From Gaetbulibacter saemankumensis DSM 17032 (GTDB taxonomy: Bacteria > Bacteroidota > Bacteroidia > Flavobacteriales > Flavobacteriaceae), in the NCBI RefSeq assembly GCF_000425645.1, contig NZ_KE384430.1:248001-312000 (forward strand): DNA of 64,000 bases, read 5' to 3'. This document shows positions 16,901-24,883 of this stretch, piece by piece (position 1 is the first letter of the stretch; the number at the start of each line of letters is the position of its first letter). Made by a program: the position numbers and the translations under genes. Under the pieces are notes generated by a model, which searched no databases, was not told the DNA's origin, and saw only the letters and a program-made list of their open reading frames with translations.

Positions 16901-17492
16901 CTCAGTATCTAAGCCAGGCATTATAATGCTGGCTATATTCCTAAGTTTTATTGGTGTATTTGGCGGACTGGTAATTACAGGCAAACCATTCGTTATTATG
17001 ATGACTATGGTGGGGATTATTTCGCTTGCCGGTATCGTTGTAAATAACGGTGTGGTACTACTCGACTATGCACAGCTTTTAATTGATAGAAAAAAGCATG
17101 ATTTAAACATTGACACGACCGAATATCTCGAAACTAATGATTTATTCGAAAGTATTATAAAAGCAGGAAAAGCACGTTTACGCCCCGTTTTATTAACAGC
17201 CATTACAACTATTTTTGGATTAGTACCTTTAGCTATTGGACTTAACATAAACTTTTTTAGTCTGTTCAGTGAACTAGATGCTAACATCTACATGGGAGGT
17301 GATAATGTAATATTCTGGGGGCCACTGGCCTGGACGGTTATCTACGGATTATTTATTGCAACCTTCTTAACTTTAATTGTAGTTCCTGTTTTATTTTTCT
17401 TAAGTATGAAGTTTAAGATGTGGTTATTCAAAAATCGGGTAGCTCATACAACAGAATTAGAAACCATTGCAGAAAATACACCTGTTATCTAA
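13980..17492 (+). CDS. RND-family efflux pump, AcrB/MdtB-like inner-membrane transporter
   Basis: A 1170-residue transporter with 12 membrane segments in two halves, each followed by a large periplasmic loop. The first segment starts near residue 22, the repeated segments lie around residues 350-560, and the second half around 950-1160. The RND signatures GLGMLVDNGIVVVENVYR (with the proton-relay Asp-Asn) and the equivalent GIISLAGIVVNNGVVLLDYA are present. It is about 100 residues longer than AcrB, mainly from a segment between the two halves. The substrate is unknown; the order tetR-TolC-HlyD-RND indicates drug, bile or detergent-type export. Confidence 0.93.
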   Translation: MTKNKKKVYKEFGLSTWAINNKTTMYVLIAVMFYLGVSAFFDMPRENFPEVNETKIYVSSLFPGNTAEDIEKLITDPLEDRLKTVSNVVEITSTSQEDYGMLVVEFDENITVEQAKQKVKDEIDQETSSEDWPTFNGAKVEPDVFELSLSEEMPILNINISGDYPIEKLKQYGEHLQDEIEDLLEIKKVDIRGAQEKEVEVAVDIYKMMAAKVTFNDIINTINNGNMTMSAGNLKASGQRRTIRIIGEIEKPSELENFVVKSEKGDAIYLKDVATVKFKEEDKTTFAREFGEPVVMLDVKKRAGKNMVAAAEQIQVIVKDAVNNVFPADLKVTITNDQSEKTIGQVDDLVNNIIFGVLLVVTVLMFFLGFKNAIFVGFAIPMSMFMSLTILDGLGYSLNTMVLFGLIMGLGMLVDNGIVVVENVYRLMDEEGMSRLRAAKEGIGEIAFPIIISTATTVAAFIPLGLWPGIMGEFMMILPITLSVVLGSSLFVAIFFNSVLVSQFMNTEDKDMPLKRIVRMTIIMAAIGLLIVFVGGAYRGLGTLMIVTAILLWIYRLFLRKWANNFQTKTLVKLERWYEEQLRWALSGKMPYVISIGTFLLLILSFVAFGWSLNEKRTKVEFFPDNKPNQIIVYIEYPQGTAIEKTNAITKEIEKRVYKVLDDNHYKDGDYNFMVESAVSQVGEGAGNPQTEGGSTAEMPHKAKITASMREYKYRRGEDSELLRQKVQEDLVGIFPGVLISVEKDANGPPAGPPINIEIEGDDYNELIATAENMREFINTKNIPGIDELKIDVNKDKPSMKVVIDRKKAGELGISAAQIGQQLRNSIFGSKAGIYKEDGDDYDIYVRFNQANRYNTSALFNQNITFRTNTGELKEIPVSAITTHENNSGFSAIKHKDTKRVVTVYSALSPGYTDAGAIVSQIQNEMKGYEDLPENIKIDYTGQIEEQNKQMKFLMGAFFTGLGLIFFILIFQFNSVSKPGIIMLAIFLSFIGVFGGLVITGKPFVIMMTMVGIISLAGIVVNNGVVLLDYAQLLIDRKKHDLNIDTTEYLETNDLFESIIKAGKARLRPVLLTAITTIFGLVPLAIGLNINFFSLFSELDANIYMGGDNVIFWGPLAWTVIYGLFIATFLTLIVVPVLFFLSMKFKMWLFKNRVAHTTELETIAENTPVI

Positions 17493-17515
17493 TTGATGTA
17501 ACCAAAGTTATTTTA

Positions 17516-17542
17516 AAAAGCCTCAATAATATTGAGGCTTTT
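17516..17542. terminator. Bidirectional terminator between RND pump and dabA
   Basis: A 27-bp perfect palindrome built on AAAAGCCTCAATA with its complement and a TTTT end on both strands, between the converging pump gene and dabA. Confidence 0.85.
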
Positions 17543-17567
17543 CTTTTAAATCATTTGCAGATAATCA

Positions 17568-19961
17568 TTATACTAAAACTTCATTTGCTTCCTCTTGTAT
17601 AATGTAATCCAGGTCTTTCTCAACTGATTGAGTGACTTTTGTCGACAACCAATTTAAATTTCTTTCATATTGATACCATTTATTATTATCGGCTGGATCC
17701 ATAACTAAAAGATAAATCCATTCGTTGTCAAGCAGACTTTTCAAATTTTCATTTTTAACCAATATACTGCTTACCCTTGAAAGGGGGGCCTGAATTACAA
17801 CTGATAACCTTAAGGGTTGGTGATACATTTTAGAGTCGGACTGCATTAGCGACTGTAAAGGCAATCCCATTTTTAAGTCGCCACCATTACCTTGAACAAC
17901 CCCAAATTTCCCGGTAACGTTATGGGTTATTTTAGATCCTCCGCCAAAAGTTTCATTATTAACAGTTGAAAAATAATAATGATTATTAATCCATTGGGTA
18001 ACGACTACCGGACCTTGCATAATGGCCTCCAGAGCCGCACCTTCTTTATCTGTTTCCCAATCATAAGAATGAAGGAAACACCTACCTTCAAGATTCGCAT
18101 GTTTAGTTAAGTTTCTAGGACCAACAATAAATCCAGCATTTTTAGCTAGGCCCCATTCTGGTCTTGTTTCTCCCCAATTATTAGCCTTTTTATTTGCTAA
18201 AGCAATACTGTTTTGGGCAACCCCTAAACGCTCTTGAGTCGCTGTTTGTCTAGCCTTTTCTAAATTTGATTTTAACTTTTGTAATTCTTCAAAATGAGAA
18301 CTTGGAACTTCGGCATCAAACAAAACAATCTCATCAGTTGTAGTATTATGCTCTGCTCCCACAAAAATCGTATGCGGAGGAATCTCTATGTTATGATTCT
18401 CTCTTAGGACTTGTTTAACCTCAGACATATTGGCCAGTTTTGCAAGCATTCTAGCATTATGTCTCCCTGGACTAGCTGCACAAGCCCCGCAATCTAAACT
18501 AGAACCAAAAGGATTATTTGCAGAATGACTTCCATGACCAACGAACACTACTAAAGGTGCAAAATCTTTCCATCCCATTAAATCGAACCCCGATTTCACA
18601 ATAGCCACCTTTTCTCTCAAAGGTATATTTTGTGTGTCATTTGTTTCACAACCGCTATTGTGAATTTCTGTTTGAAAAATGGATTCATGATGTCGTGAGT
18701 TTAGCTTTTTAAACCTTAACAGATACTCTGGAAGTAATGTTCTAAAAATCATATACAGACCATAAAAACCACCTGAACCCTCTACAAATCCAAAAGCAGA
18801 TGGCAACATGTTTTTTAACCTTTTCAGAAAATAATTCTTAAATTTTACATGTTCATTTTTTTTCTTATAAACCTCAACTTCTTCACTACAATTTTCTTGA
18901 GGAACTTCATTTACATGGTAAGCCGACTTTACAATTGGCGGACAAGATTTTCGAATTATACCATTATTTAAGTCCTCATAGTCCATAGCTATTCCAAAAA
19001 AACCAGCATATCCAAAGGTTTCATAATTACCCTTATTTTCAATATGCCTTCTTATAAGTTCCGACCTTGTATCGATACAAAAAACCATTTGAGCTTCAGT
19101 TTGTTGCTTAAGGTTTTTTATTGATTTTGTATTTAACTGCTGCTCACTTATCAATTTTTCCATTTCGACTTGCCAACCTTTTTCCCAAGCTTTCAACCAT
19201 ATATATTGTAATTTTGATATATTCGGATTTGATAGCTCATCATTGGTTTTTGAGTGAATTTGTGCATTTATTTTTTGAGCTGTCCACAATCTTACGGCAA
19301 GATATTCTATTAGTGTTATGGGGTATTTTTGTTGCCACTCCGAATTCGATTCACATCTATAATTTATGTAACCTGTCCACCCAGGTAATGCTGCCAAATG
19401 TTGCTTAAATATTTCAAGTATATCAGATTCAGAAAAACCGTTCAGAATACTTTCTACAGTTTCACCAGGAGTTTTAGGAATTTCTGCAATACTTGTTTTT
19501 GGTATCTCTTGGTCATAAATTACCAATTTTCGCCAAGCCTCATAAAACCCTTTTTCTTTATTAGGCATGTCCCATTCTGCTAAACCTTCATCCATAAACG
19601 CTGCAAGCCATTTGGTCATAAATCTATCCAAATCATTATTAGCATTAATTCCAATTGGTCTTTCTATATTATTCATCTGCTCTAAATAATACTCCGGAGA
19701 TTTTAAAAAGTCATTCTCTTTGAGCAGATGATTAAGTCTTTCTTTATGAATATACCCTCGTTCCCAGGCTTCTCTAAACAAACTTACCTCCGGGTATACT
19801 TGAGCATTAAATCGTTTTTCTGCATGATTAACAGCCTCAAAGAAAGGCTTTTTCTCATATCCAGATAATGGATTTGAAGTTACAAATGAATATAATGGCC
19901 AGGTTTTTCCAATAACCTGGGAAGCTTCACTTATACTTTTATTAATGGTTTGATTTATCAT
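17568..19961 (-). CDS. dabA: DabA, catalytic subunit of the inorganic-carbon uptake complex (DUF2309)
   Basis: A 797-residue beta-carbonic-anhydrase-like protein. The zinc-site motifs of the family are visible: CIDTRSE (near residue 293) and GHGSHSANNPFGSS followed by LDCGAC (His near 475, Cys near 490). DabA works with the membrane subunit DabB to convert CO2 to bicarbonate in a vectorial way, energised by a cation gradient. The start at 19961 is chosen because it follows the dabB stop by 2 nt; an upstream in-frame ATG (20036) is inside dabB. The operon order small protein, small protein, dabB, dabA is read from 21936 downward. Confidence 0.92.
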   Translation of the reverse strand: MINQTINKSISEASQVIGKTWPLYSFVTSNPLSGYEKKPFFEAVNHAEKRFNAQVYPEVSLFREAWERGYIHKERLNHLLKENDFLKSPEYYLEQMNNIERPIGINANNDLDRFMTKWLAAFMDEGLAEWDMPNKEKGFYEAWRKLVIYDQEIPKTSIAEIPKTPGETVESILNGFSESDILEIFKQHLAALPGWTGYINYRCESNSEWQQKYPITLIEYLAVRLWTAQKINAQIHSKTNDELSNPNISKLQYIWLKAWEKGWQVEMEKLISEQQLNTKSIKNLKQQTEAQMVFCIDTRSELIRRHIENKGNYETFGYAGFFGIAMDYEDLNNGIIRKSCPPIVKSAYHVNEVPQENCSEEVEVYKKKNEHVKFKNYFLKRLKNMLPSAFGFVEGSGGFYGLYMIFRTLLPEYLLRFKKLNSRHHESIFQTEIHNSGCETNDTQNIPLREKVAIVKSGFDLMGWKDFAPLVVFVGHGSHSANNPFGSSLDCGACAASPGRHNARMLAKLANMSEVKQVLRENHNIEIPPHTIFVGAEHNTTTDEIVLFDAEVPSSHFEELQKLKSNLEKARQTATQERLGVAQNSIALANKKANNWGETRPEWGLAKNAGFIVGPRNLTKHANLEGRCFLHSYDWETDKEGAALEAIMQGPVVVTQWINNHYYFSTVNNETFGGGSKITHNVTGKFGVVQGNGGDLKMGLPLQSLMQSDSKMYHQPLRLSVVIQAPLSRVSSILVKNENLKSLLDNEWIYLLVMDPADNNKWYQYERNLNWLSTKVTQSVEKDLDYIIQEEANEVLV

Positions 19962-19963
19962 GA

Positions 19964-21397
19964 TTATTTGGATTTGTACATTAAAATAGTTTTTTTGTAG
20001 GGCTGAGTAATATTCATCAATTTCACATATAACCATGGGTATCTGCGGTACGCCCCAAGTTTCATCATGAAAAATCCTATTAAAAACACCACCCCAAAAC
20101 CTACTTCTAGTGCAGAAAGAGGTAATGGCTCTGCCACCATTGGCATACTAATCATTAAAGCCGTTACAAAATTGTACATAAGGGCATAGGTTATAATTCC
20201 AGACATAAATAATATTGGAGGTAAAAATGCTTTTTGCAATAATGTTAGACTCTGCTCTTTAACAATATTGTAAGTTACTTGCCCTACGGTTATTGCGACT
20301 ATTAAGGTTAAAAAAATACTACTGTTTAATCCCAGGCCTTTCCCTGTTGAGAAACTAAACATTAGAGCACCACATACTCCAAAAAACAATACAATTAATG
20401 CCTGTATAGGTTTTATCGTAATGTATAAAGGCTTTTTTGGTTTTTCTTGTCGCACCGCTTCTCCTGAAGACAGAAACAAATATGCTTTATAAAACCCATG
20501 AAGAATTAAATGAACTACAGCTGCATTAAACAACCCAAGACCACATTGCATAATCATAAAACCCATTTGGGCAATTGTAGAACAGGCCAGTTTTTGTTTT
20601 ACGTTTACTTGAATAAGTTTGGTAAACTGAGCAATAACGGCTGTTAATCCTCCAATTACAAATAATATAATTAATGTATTTGAAGCAAACAGGACGGTTG
20701 AAAACAGTGCTAGTAAAATTCCTGATCCATTTACGAAGCCCGCATGCATTAGTGCCGAAGCTGGAGTTGGCGCTGTCATAGCCGAAAGCAACCATCTATG
20801 AAACGGATAGATTGCAGATTGAATAATTGCGGCGGTAATAATAAATAATCCAGAAATTATTGTGAGATATTTAGGTAAAGCATCTACTTTTAATAAGATT
20901 TCACTCAGAGTATAGGATTGGGTGCTGAAAGCTAGAAGAAACATTCCCGTTCCCAAAAAGATGCTACCCGCCAAAAAATATTTAAGTGCAAATTTTGCAG
21001 CCTCCTTCGCTTCACCCCATCTAGAATCTACGCCAATTATCATTGACATAAAAACCCCCATTAACAACCATGTTATTAACAATAGGATGATGTGATTGGA
21101 CATTACAAATGTCATTATAGACAGTGTAAACCCAAAGCAAAGTATCGAAAATTTCGAGTGATATTTGAACCCCTTCAAATAGTTCTTTCCATAACTTCCA
21201 ATGAGCGCACTAAAAAATGTTACCAAAGTCCAAATAAGTATAGTAAAGCCATTTATTTTCAGAATATCATTATATACCCATTGTGGAATATTTGGATAAC
21301 TATATACTAGATAACTTAGATTAGCTATAAAAAATAGCCATAATAGATATGTTATGGCATTGCTAATCGCATTTGTTATTTGTTTTTTTAATTTCAT
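19964..21397 (-). CDS. dabB: DabB, NuoL/MrpA-like membrane subunit of the inorganic-carbon complex
   Basis: A 477-residue protein with about 13 membrane segments and the proton-translocation signature of the NADH-quinone oxidoreductase subunit 5/antiporter family (SAMTAPTPASALMHAGFVNG; conserved Lys and His in the following helices). It pairs with DabA and provides the ion path that drives CO2 hydration. The start could be 21397 (MKLKKQIT, chosen for its basic leader) or the in-frame ATG at 21421. It is 43-67 nt downstream of a small membrane protein gene. Confidence 0.9.
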   Translation of the reverse strand: MKLKKQITNAISNAITYLLWLFFIANLSYLVYSYPNIPQWVYNDILKINGFTILIWTLVTFFSALIGSYGKNYLKGFKYHSKFSILCFGFTLSIMTFVMSNHIILLLITWLLMGVFMSMIIGVDSRWGEAKEAAKFALKYFLAGSIFLGTGMFLLAFSTQSYTLSEILLKVDALPKYLTIISGLFIITAAIIQSAIYPFHRWLLSAMTAPTPASALMHAGFVNGSGILLALFSTVLFASNTLIILFVIGGLTAVIAQFTKLIQVNVKQKLACSTIAQMGFMIMQCGLGLFNAAVVHLILHGFYKAYLFLSSGEAVRQEKPKKPLYITIKPIQALIVLFFGVCGALMFSFSTGKGLGLNSSIFLTLIVAITVGQVTYNIVKEQSLTLLQKAFLPPILFMSGIITYALMYNFVTALMISMPMVAEPLPLSALEVGFGVVFLIGFFMMKLGAYRRYPWLYVKLMNITQPYKKTILMYKSK

Positions 21398-21439
21398 CGT
21401 AAAATTTAATAATATGAACATCTCTAATTAATAATAAAA

Positions 21440-21607
21440 TTATGGTGTCTTACTCCGCATTCGAGCAATAAAAACAGTTGTTAGAATAAAACTGCTCACA
21501 ACTATCTCATCGATAAATACGGTCTCCCTAACAAATGCAAACACATTAAACATTACTAATACTATCATGCCTAAAACGGGCAATACAATTGATTTTGTTG
21601 GGATCAT
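21440..21607 (-). CDS. 55-residue membrane protein in the dab operon
   Basis: This short frame begins with ATG at 21607, 5 nt after the preceding gene's stop codon, and encodes MIPTKSIVLPVLGMIVLVMF then a charged turn (VRETVFIDE) and a second hydrophobic stretch (VVSSFILTTVFIAR). Two membrane segments are therefore predicted. Tight packing between two operon genes and a clean hydrophobic pattern argue that it is real. It may assist DabB, but no function is known. Confidence 0.6.
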   Translation of the reverse strand: MIPTKSIVLPVLGMIVLVMFNVFAFVRETVFIDEIVVSSFILTTVFIARMRSKTP

Positions 21608-21612
21608 ATTTT

Positions 21613-21936
21613 TTATTCTTTAAATTCATTATCAGCTACTGTTATTTCCAGAATACCGTTTATTTTTATATTCCTTTGTAACGCTCTATTTTTGTTAATA
21701 AATGTTTTAGCAACTTCCTTTTCCTTTTCAAGTTCAGAAATTCTATCATCTAGTTCATTGGTTTCAGCTCTATGATTACCCTCCCATTTTTGAAGTCTTT
21801 GAATCTTATGAAAATTTATTTTCTCGTCTATCAAAGACATAATAACATGCGCAGCATCAGAAGGTGTAAACTCACCTTTTACTAACTGAATCTTTTGTTG
21901 GATTTTTTCTGGTTTAATTAATTCTTTTGTTTCCAT
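21613..21936 (-). CDS. Small coiled-coil protein, first gene of the dab operon
   Basis: A 107-residue soluble protein. Residues 20-45 contain FTPSDAAHVIMSLIDEKINFHK, and residues 50-85 form a charged coiled coil (ETNELDDRISELEKEKEVAK). The C-terminal end may form a beta strand pair (INGILEITV). I do not recognise a family. It is the promoter-proximal gene of the dab operon and faces the LysR gene across a 104-nt divergent region. It may be a regulator or assembly factor for the carbon uptake complex. Confidence 0.65.
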   Translation of the reverse strand: METKELIKPEKIQQKIQLVKGEFTPSDAAHVIMSLIDEKINFHKIQRLQKWEGNHRAETNELDDRISELEKEKEVAKTFINKNRALQRNIKINGILEITVADNEFKE

Positions 21937-22008
21937 GATATTAACTTTTAATGATTAAATTTTAAATTCCGCCACAAAGATTATATTTTATAATCATAAA
22001 TTTTTATT

Positions 22009-22031
22009 TATATTTGTTATGATATACATAA
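22009..22031 (+). promoter_or_regulatory. lysR promoter with overlapping LysR-type palindrome
   Basis: TATATTTG (22009-22016) is an exact -7 element for lysR. Directly after it, TTATG-ATATA-CATAA (22017-22031) is a palindrome containing the LysR T-N11-A pattern at the predicted transcript start. A second related palindrome, TTATATTTTATAA, lies at 21981-21993 in the divergent region facing the dab operon. Confidence 0.55.
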
Positions 22032-22040
22032 ATATTATTT

Positions 22041-22964
22041 ATGAATTATACATTGCATCAGCTACAAATATTTTTAAAAATAACTCAAGTAAAGAGTATT
22101 ACTAAAGCCTCCGAGGAGCTTCACCTTACACAACCTGCCGTATCAATTCAGTTAAAAAATTTTCAAGATCAGTTTCCTATTCCTCTAACTGAAGTCATTG
22201 GAAGAAAACTTTATGTAACTGAATTTGGTGAAGAAATAGCTCAAGCTGCCGAGAAAATCATCAACGAGGTGTATGCTATTAATTACAAAACATTATCATT
22301 CCAAGGACAATTATCCGGACGCCTTAAAATTTCCAGTGCATCGACAGGAAAGTATGTAATCCCATATTTTCTATCTGGGTTTATGAATGAAAATCCAGGA
22401 GTGGAACTAAACATAGATGTAACAAACAAATCACGAGTAATAGAAAGTTTAGAATTAAATGAAGTAGACTTTGCGTTAGTTTCCGTTTTACCCGAAAAAT
22501 TAAAAGTGAACTCTATAGAACTAATGGAAAACAGATTGTTTTTCGTTGGAAGTGGCGGACTAAATTTCATTCAAAATAATCGTAAAAAAGATCTATTTCA
22601 AAACAACCCTTTAATTTACAGAGAACCAGGTTCTGCTACCCGAAATGCCATGGAAAATTTTGTTTCAACCAATAATCTTTCAATTCAAAAAAAAATTGAA
22701 CTAACCTCAAATGAAGCCATAAAACAAGCCGTAGTATCTGGCCTAGGCTGTTCCATCATGCCCTTAATAGGGATAAAAAATGAACTTAAAAACAAAGATT
22801 TACAAATTGTCCCCGTAAAAGGACTTCCCATTATTACAAACTGGAACTTAATTTGGTTAAAATCAAAAAAACTATCTCCAGTTGCCAAAGCATATTTAAC
22901 CTATTTAGACAGCAACAAGAAAGAGATAATAAAAAATCAATTTTCTTGGATTGAGAATTATTAA
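22041..22964 (+). CDS. LysR-family regulator, probable activator of the dab operon
   Basis: A 307-residue LysR protein. The N-terminal helix-turn-helix covers residues 1-60 (ITKASEELHLTQPAVSIQLK), followed by a linker helix and a periplasmic-binding-protein-like effector domain (residues about 90-295). It is transcribed divergently from the dab operon across 104 nt, the usual arrangement of a LysR regulator and its target. The sequence style is close to CbbR/CmpR-type carbon-limitation regulators (LHQLQIFLKI at the start). The effector could be a metabolite reporting low CO2; this is inference. Confidence 0.88.
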   Translation: MNYTLHQLQIFLKITQVKSITKASEELHLTQPAVSIQLKNFQDQFPIPLTEVIGRKLYVTEFGEEIAQAAEKIINEVYAINYKTLSFQGQLSGRLKISSASTGKYVIPYFLSGFMNENPGVELNIDVTNKSRVIESLELNEVDFALVSVLPEKLKVNSIELMENRLFFVGSGGLNFIQNNRKKDLFQNNPLIYREPGSATRNAMENFVSTNNLSIQKKIELTSNEAIKQAVVSGLGCSIMPLIGIKNELKNKDLQIVPVKGLPIITNWNLIWLKSKKLSPVAKAYLTYLDSNKKEIIKNQFSWIENY

Positions 22965-23060
22965 ATCAATATGCACTCGAAGCAATAAGTCAAATAAAAA
23001 AGTGAGTGTCATTATCTAATTATTACAGCTATTTTCATTTATTAACTCACATAACTTATG

Positions 23061-23068
23061 TAAATTTG
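23061..23068 (+). promoter_or_regulatory. -7 element of the aspS promoter
   Basis: TAAATTTG, an exact TAnnTTTG match, ends 17 nt before the aspS start. No clear -33 TTTG was found at the expected spacing. Confidence 0.5.
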
Positions 23069-23085
23069 CCCTTTAAATAATACAT

Positions 23086-24840
23086 ATGTACAGAAGTCAT
23101 AATTGTGGTGAATTAAACGCATCACATATTAACAAAGAAGTTACACTAGCAGGATGGGTTCAAAAGTCTAGAGATAAAGGCTTTATAGTTTGGGTAGATT
23201 TACGCGATCGTTACGGTATCACCCAACTAGTTTTTGATGAAGAACGTACTTCAAAAGATATGATGGATCAAGCACAAAATCTTGGTCGTGAATTTGTTAT
23301 TCAGGTAAAAGGAACCGTTATTGAACGTGCTTCAAAAAACCCAAATATTCCAACTGGAGAAATCGAAATTTTAGTTTCAGAATTAAATATTCTTAATGAA
23401 GCAAAATTACCGCCATTCACAATTGAAGATAAAACCGATGGCGGTGAAGATATCCGTATGAAATATCGCTATTTAGATATTAGACGTAACCCGGTTAAAA
23501 ACAGTCTCATTTTTAGACATAAAGTTACTCAAGAGGTAAGAAACTATCTTTCAAAAGAAGGATTCATTGAAGTTGAAACTCCTTATTTAATAAAATCCAC
23601 TCCGGAAGGTGCTCGTGATTTTGTGGTTCCGTCTCGAATGAACGAAGGCCAGTTCTATGCCCTACCACAGTCGCCACAAACATTTAAGCAATTGCTCATG
23701 GTAGGTGGTATGGATAAATACTTCCAGATTGTAAAGTGTTTTAGAGATGAGGACCTTCGCGCCGACAGACAGCCTGAATTCACGCAAATAGACTGTGAAA
23801 TGGCCTTTATCGAGCAAGAAGATATTTTGAATGCATTTGAAGGATTAACGCGCCACCTACTTAAAGAAGTAAACGGTGTAGAAGTTGATAAATTTCCACG
23901 AATTCAATACGATGATGCCATGCGTTTGTACGGTAATGACAAACCGGATATTCGTTTTGGAATGGAGTTTGGCGAACTGAACGAAGTCGCTCAACATAAA
24001 GATTTTAGCGTTTTTAATAGTGCCGAATTAGTTGTTGGTATTGCCGTTCCTGGCGGAAACAGTTATACACGTAAAGAAATAGACAAATTAATAGACTGGG
24101 TAAAACGTCCACAAGTTGGTGCTTTAGGTATGGTTTATTGTCGTTGTAATGAAGATGGTACTTTTAAATCGTCGGTAGACAAATTCTACGTCCAAGATGA
24201 TTTAGCGAAGTGGGCCGAGGCAACTGGTGCCAAAGCAGGGGATTTAATTTGTATTCTATCCGGTGTTAAAAACAAAGTTCGCGCACAATTAAGTGCTTTA
24301 CGTATGGAATTAGCCGAGCGTCTCGGATTACGTAAGCCAGATGAATTTGCACCGCTATGGGTCATGGACTTCCCTCTGTTAGAATGGGACGAAGAAACCG
24401 AACGTTACCATGCCATGCATCACCCGTTCACTTCACCAAAACCAGGCCAATTGGAATTACTAAAAACCGACCCTGGAGCCGTTAAAGCCAATGCTTACGA
24501 TTTAGTATTAAACGGTAACGAAATCGGTGGTGGATCCATAAGAATTCATGATAAGGAAACACAATCCTTAATGTTCGACTATTTAGGATTCACACCTGAG
24601 GAAGCCAAAGCACAGTTTGGATTTTTAATGGACGCTTTTCAATATGGAGCACCACCACATGGAGGACTGGCTTTTGGATTAGATAGATTGGTGGCCATAT
24701 TAGGAGGACAGGAAACTATTAGAGATTTCATTGCCTTTCCTAAGAATAATTCAGGTCGTGATGTCATGATAGATGCTCCTGCACCTATTGATGATAATCA
24801 ATTAGAAGAACTTAGTTTAAAACTAAATATTAAAGAATAA
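23086..24840 (+). CDS. aspS: Aspartate-tRNA ligase
   Basis: A 584-residue class IIb aminoacyl-tRNA synthetase of the bacterial type. It has an N-terminal OB-fold anticodon domain ([14 protein letters not shown] ... [11 protein letters not shown]), motif 2 [16 protein letters not shown], the bacterial GAD insertion domain (residues about 290-420) and motif 3 [15 protein letters not shown] near the end. It charges tRNA-Asp. Bacteroidota commonly have this form. It is flanked by its own promoter and a terminator, so it is monocistronic. Confidence 0.97.
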   Translation: MYRSHNCGELNASHINKEVTLAGWVQKSRDKGFIVWVDLRDRYGITQLVFDEERTSKDMMDQAQNLGREFVIQVKGTVIERASKNPNIPTGEIEILVSELNILNEAKLPPFTIEDKTDGGEDIRMKYRYLDIRRNPVKNSLIFRHKVTQEVRNYLSKEGFIEVETPYLIKSTPEGARDFVVPSRMNEGQFYALPQSPQTFKQLLMVGGMDKYFQIVKCFRDEDLRADRQPEFTQIDCEMAFIEQEDILNAFEGLTRHLLKEVNGVEVDKFPRIQYDDAMRLYGNDKPDIRFGMEFGELNEVAQHKDFSVFNSAELVVGIAVPGGNSYTRKEIDKLIDWVKRPQVGALGMVYCRCNEDGTFKSSVDKFYVQDDLAKWAEATGAKAGDLICILSGVKNKVRAQLSALRMELAERLGLRKPDEFAPLWVMDFPLLEWDEETERYHAMHHPFTSPKPGQLELLKTDPGAVKANAYDLVLNGNEIGGGSIRIHDKETQSLMFDYLGFTPEEAKAQFGFLMDAFQYGAPPHGGLAFGLDRLVAILGGQETIRDFIAFPKNNSGRDVMIDAPAPIDDNQLEELSLKLNIKE

Positions 24841-24845
24841 TATCA

Positions 24846-24872
24846 AAATCCTGCTAACGCAGGATTTTTTAG
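24846..24872 (+). terminator. Terminator after aspS
   Basis: AAATCCTGC (24846-24854), loop TAAC, GCAGGATTT (24859-24867) and a T-run form a compact rho-independent terminator. Confidence 0.85.
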
Positions 24873-24883
24873 TCCGTTTAAAA

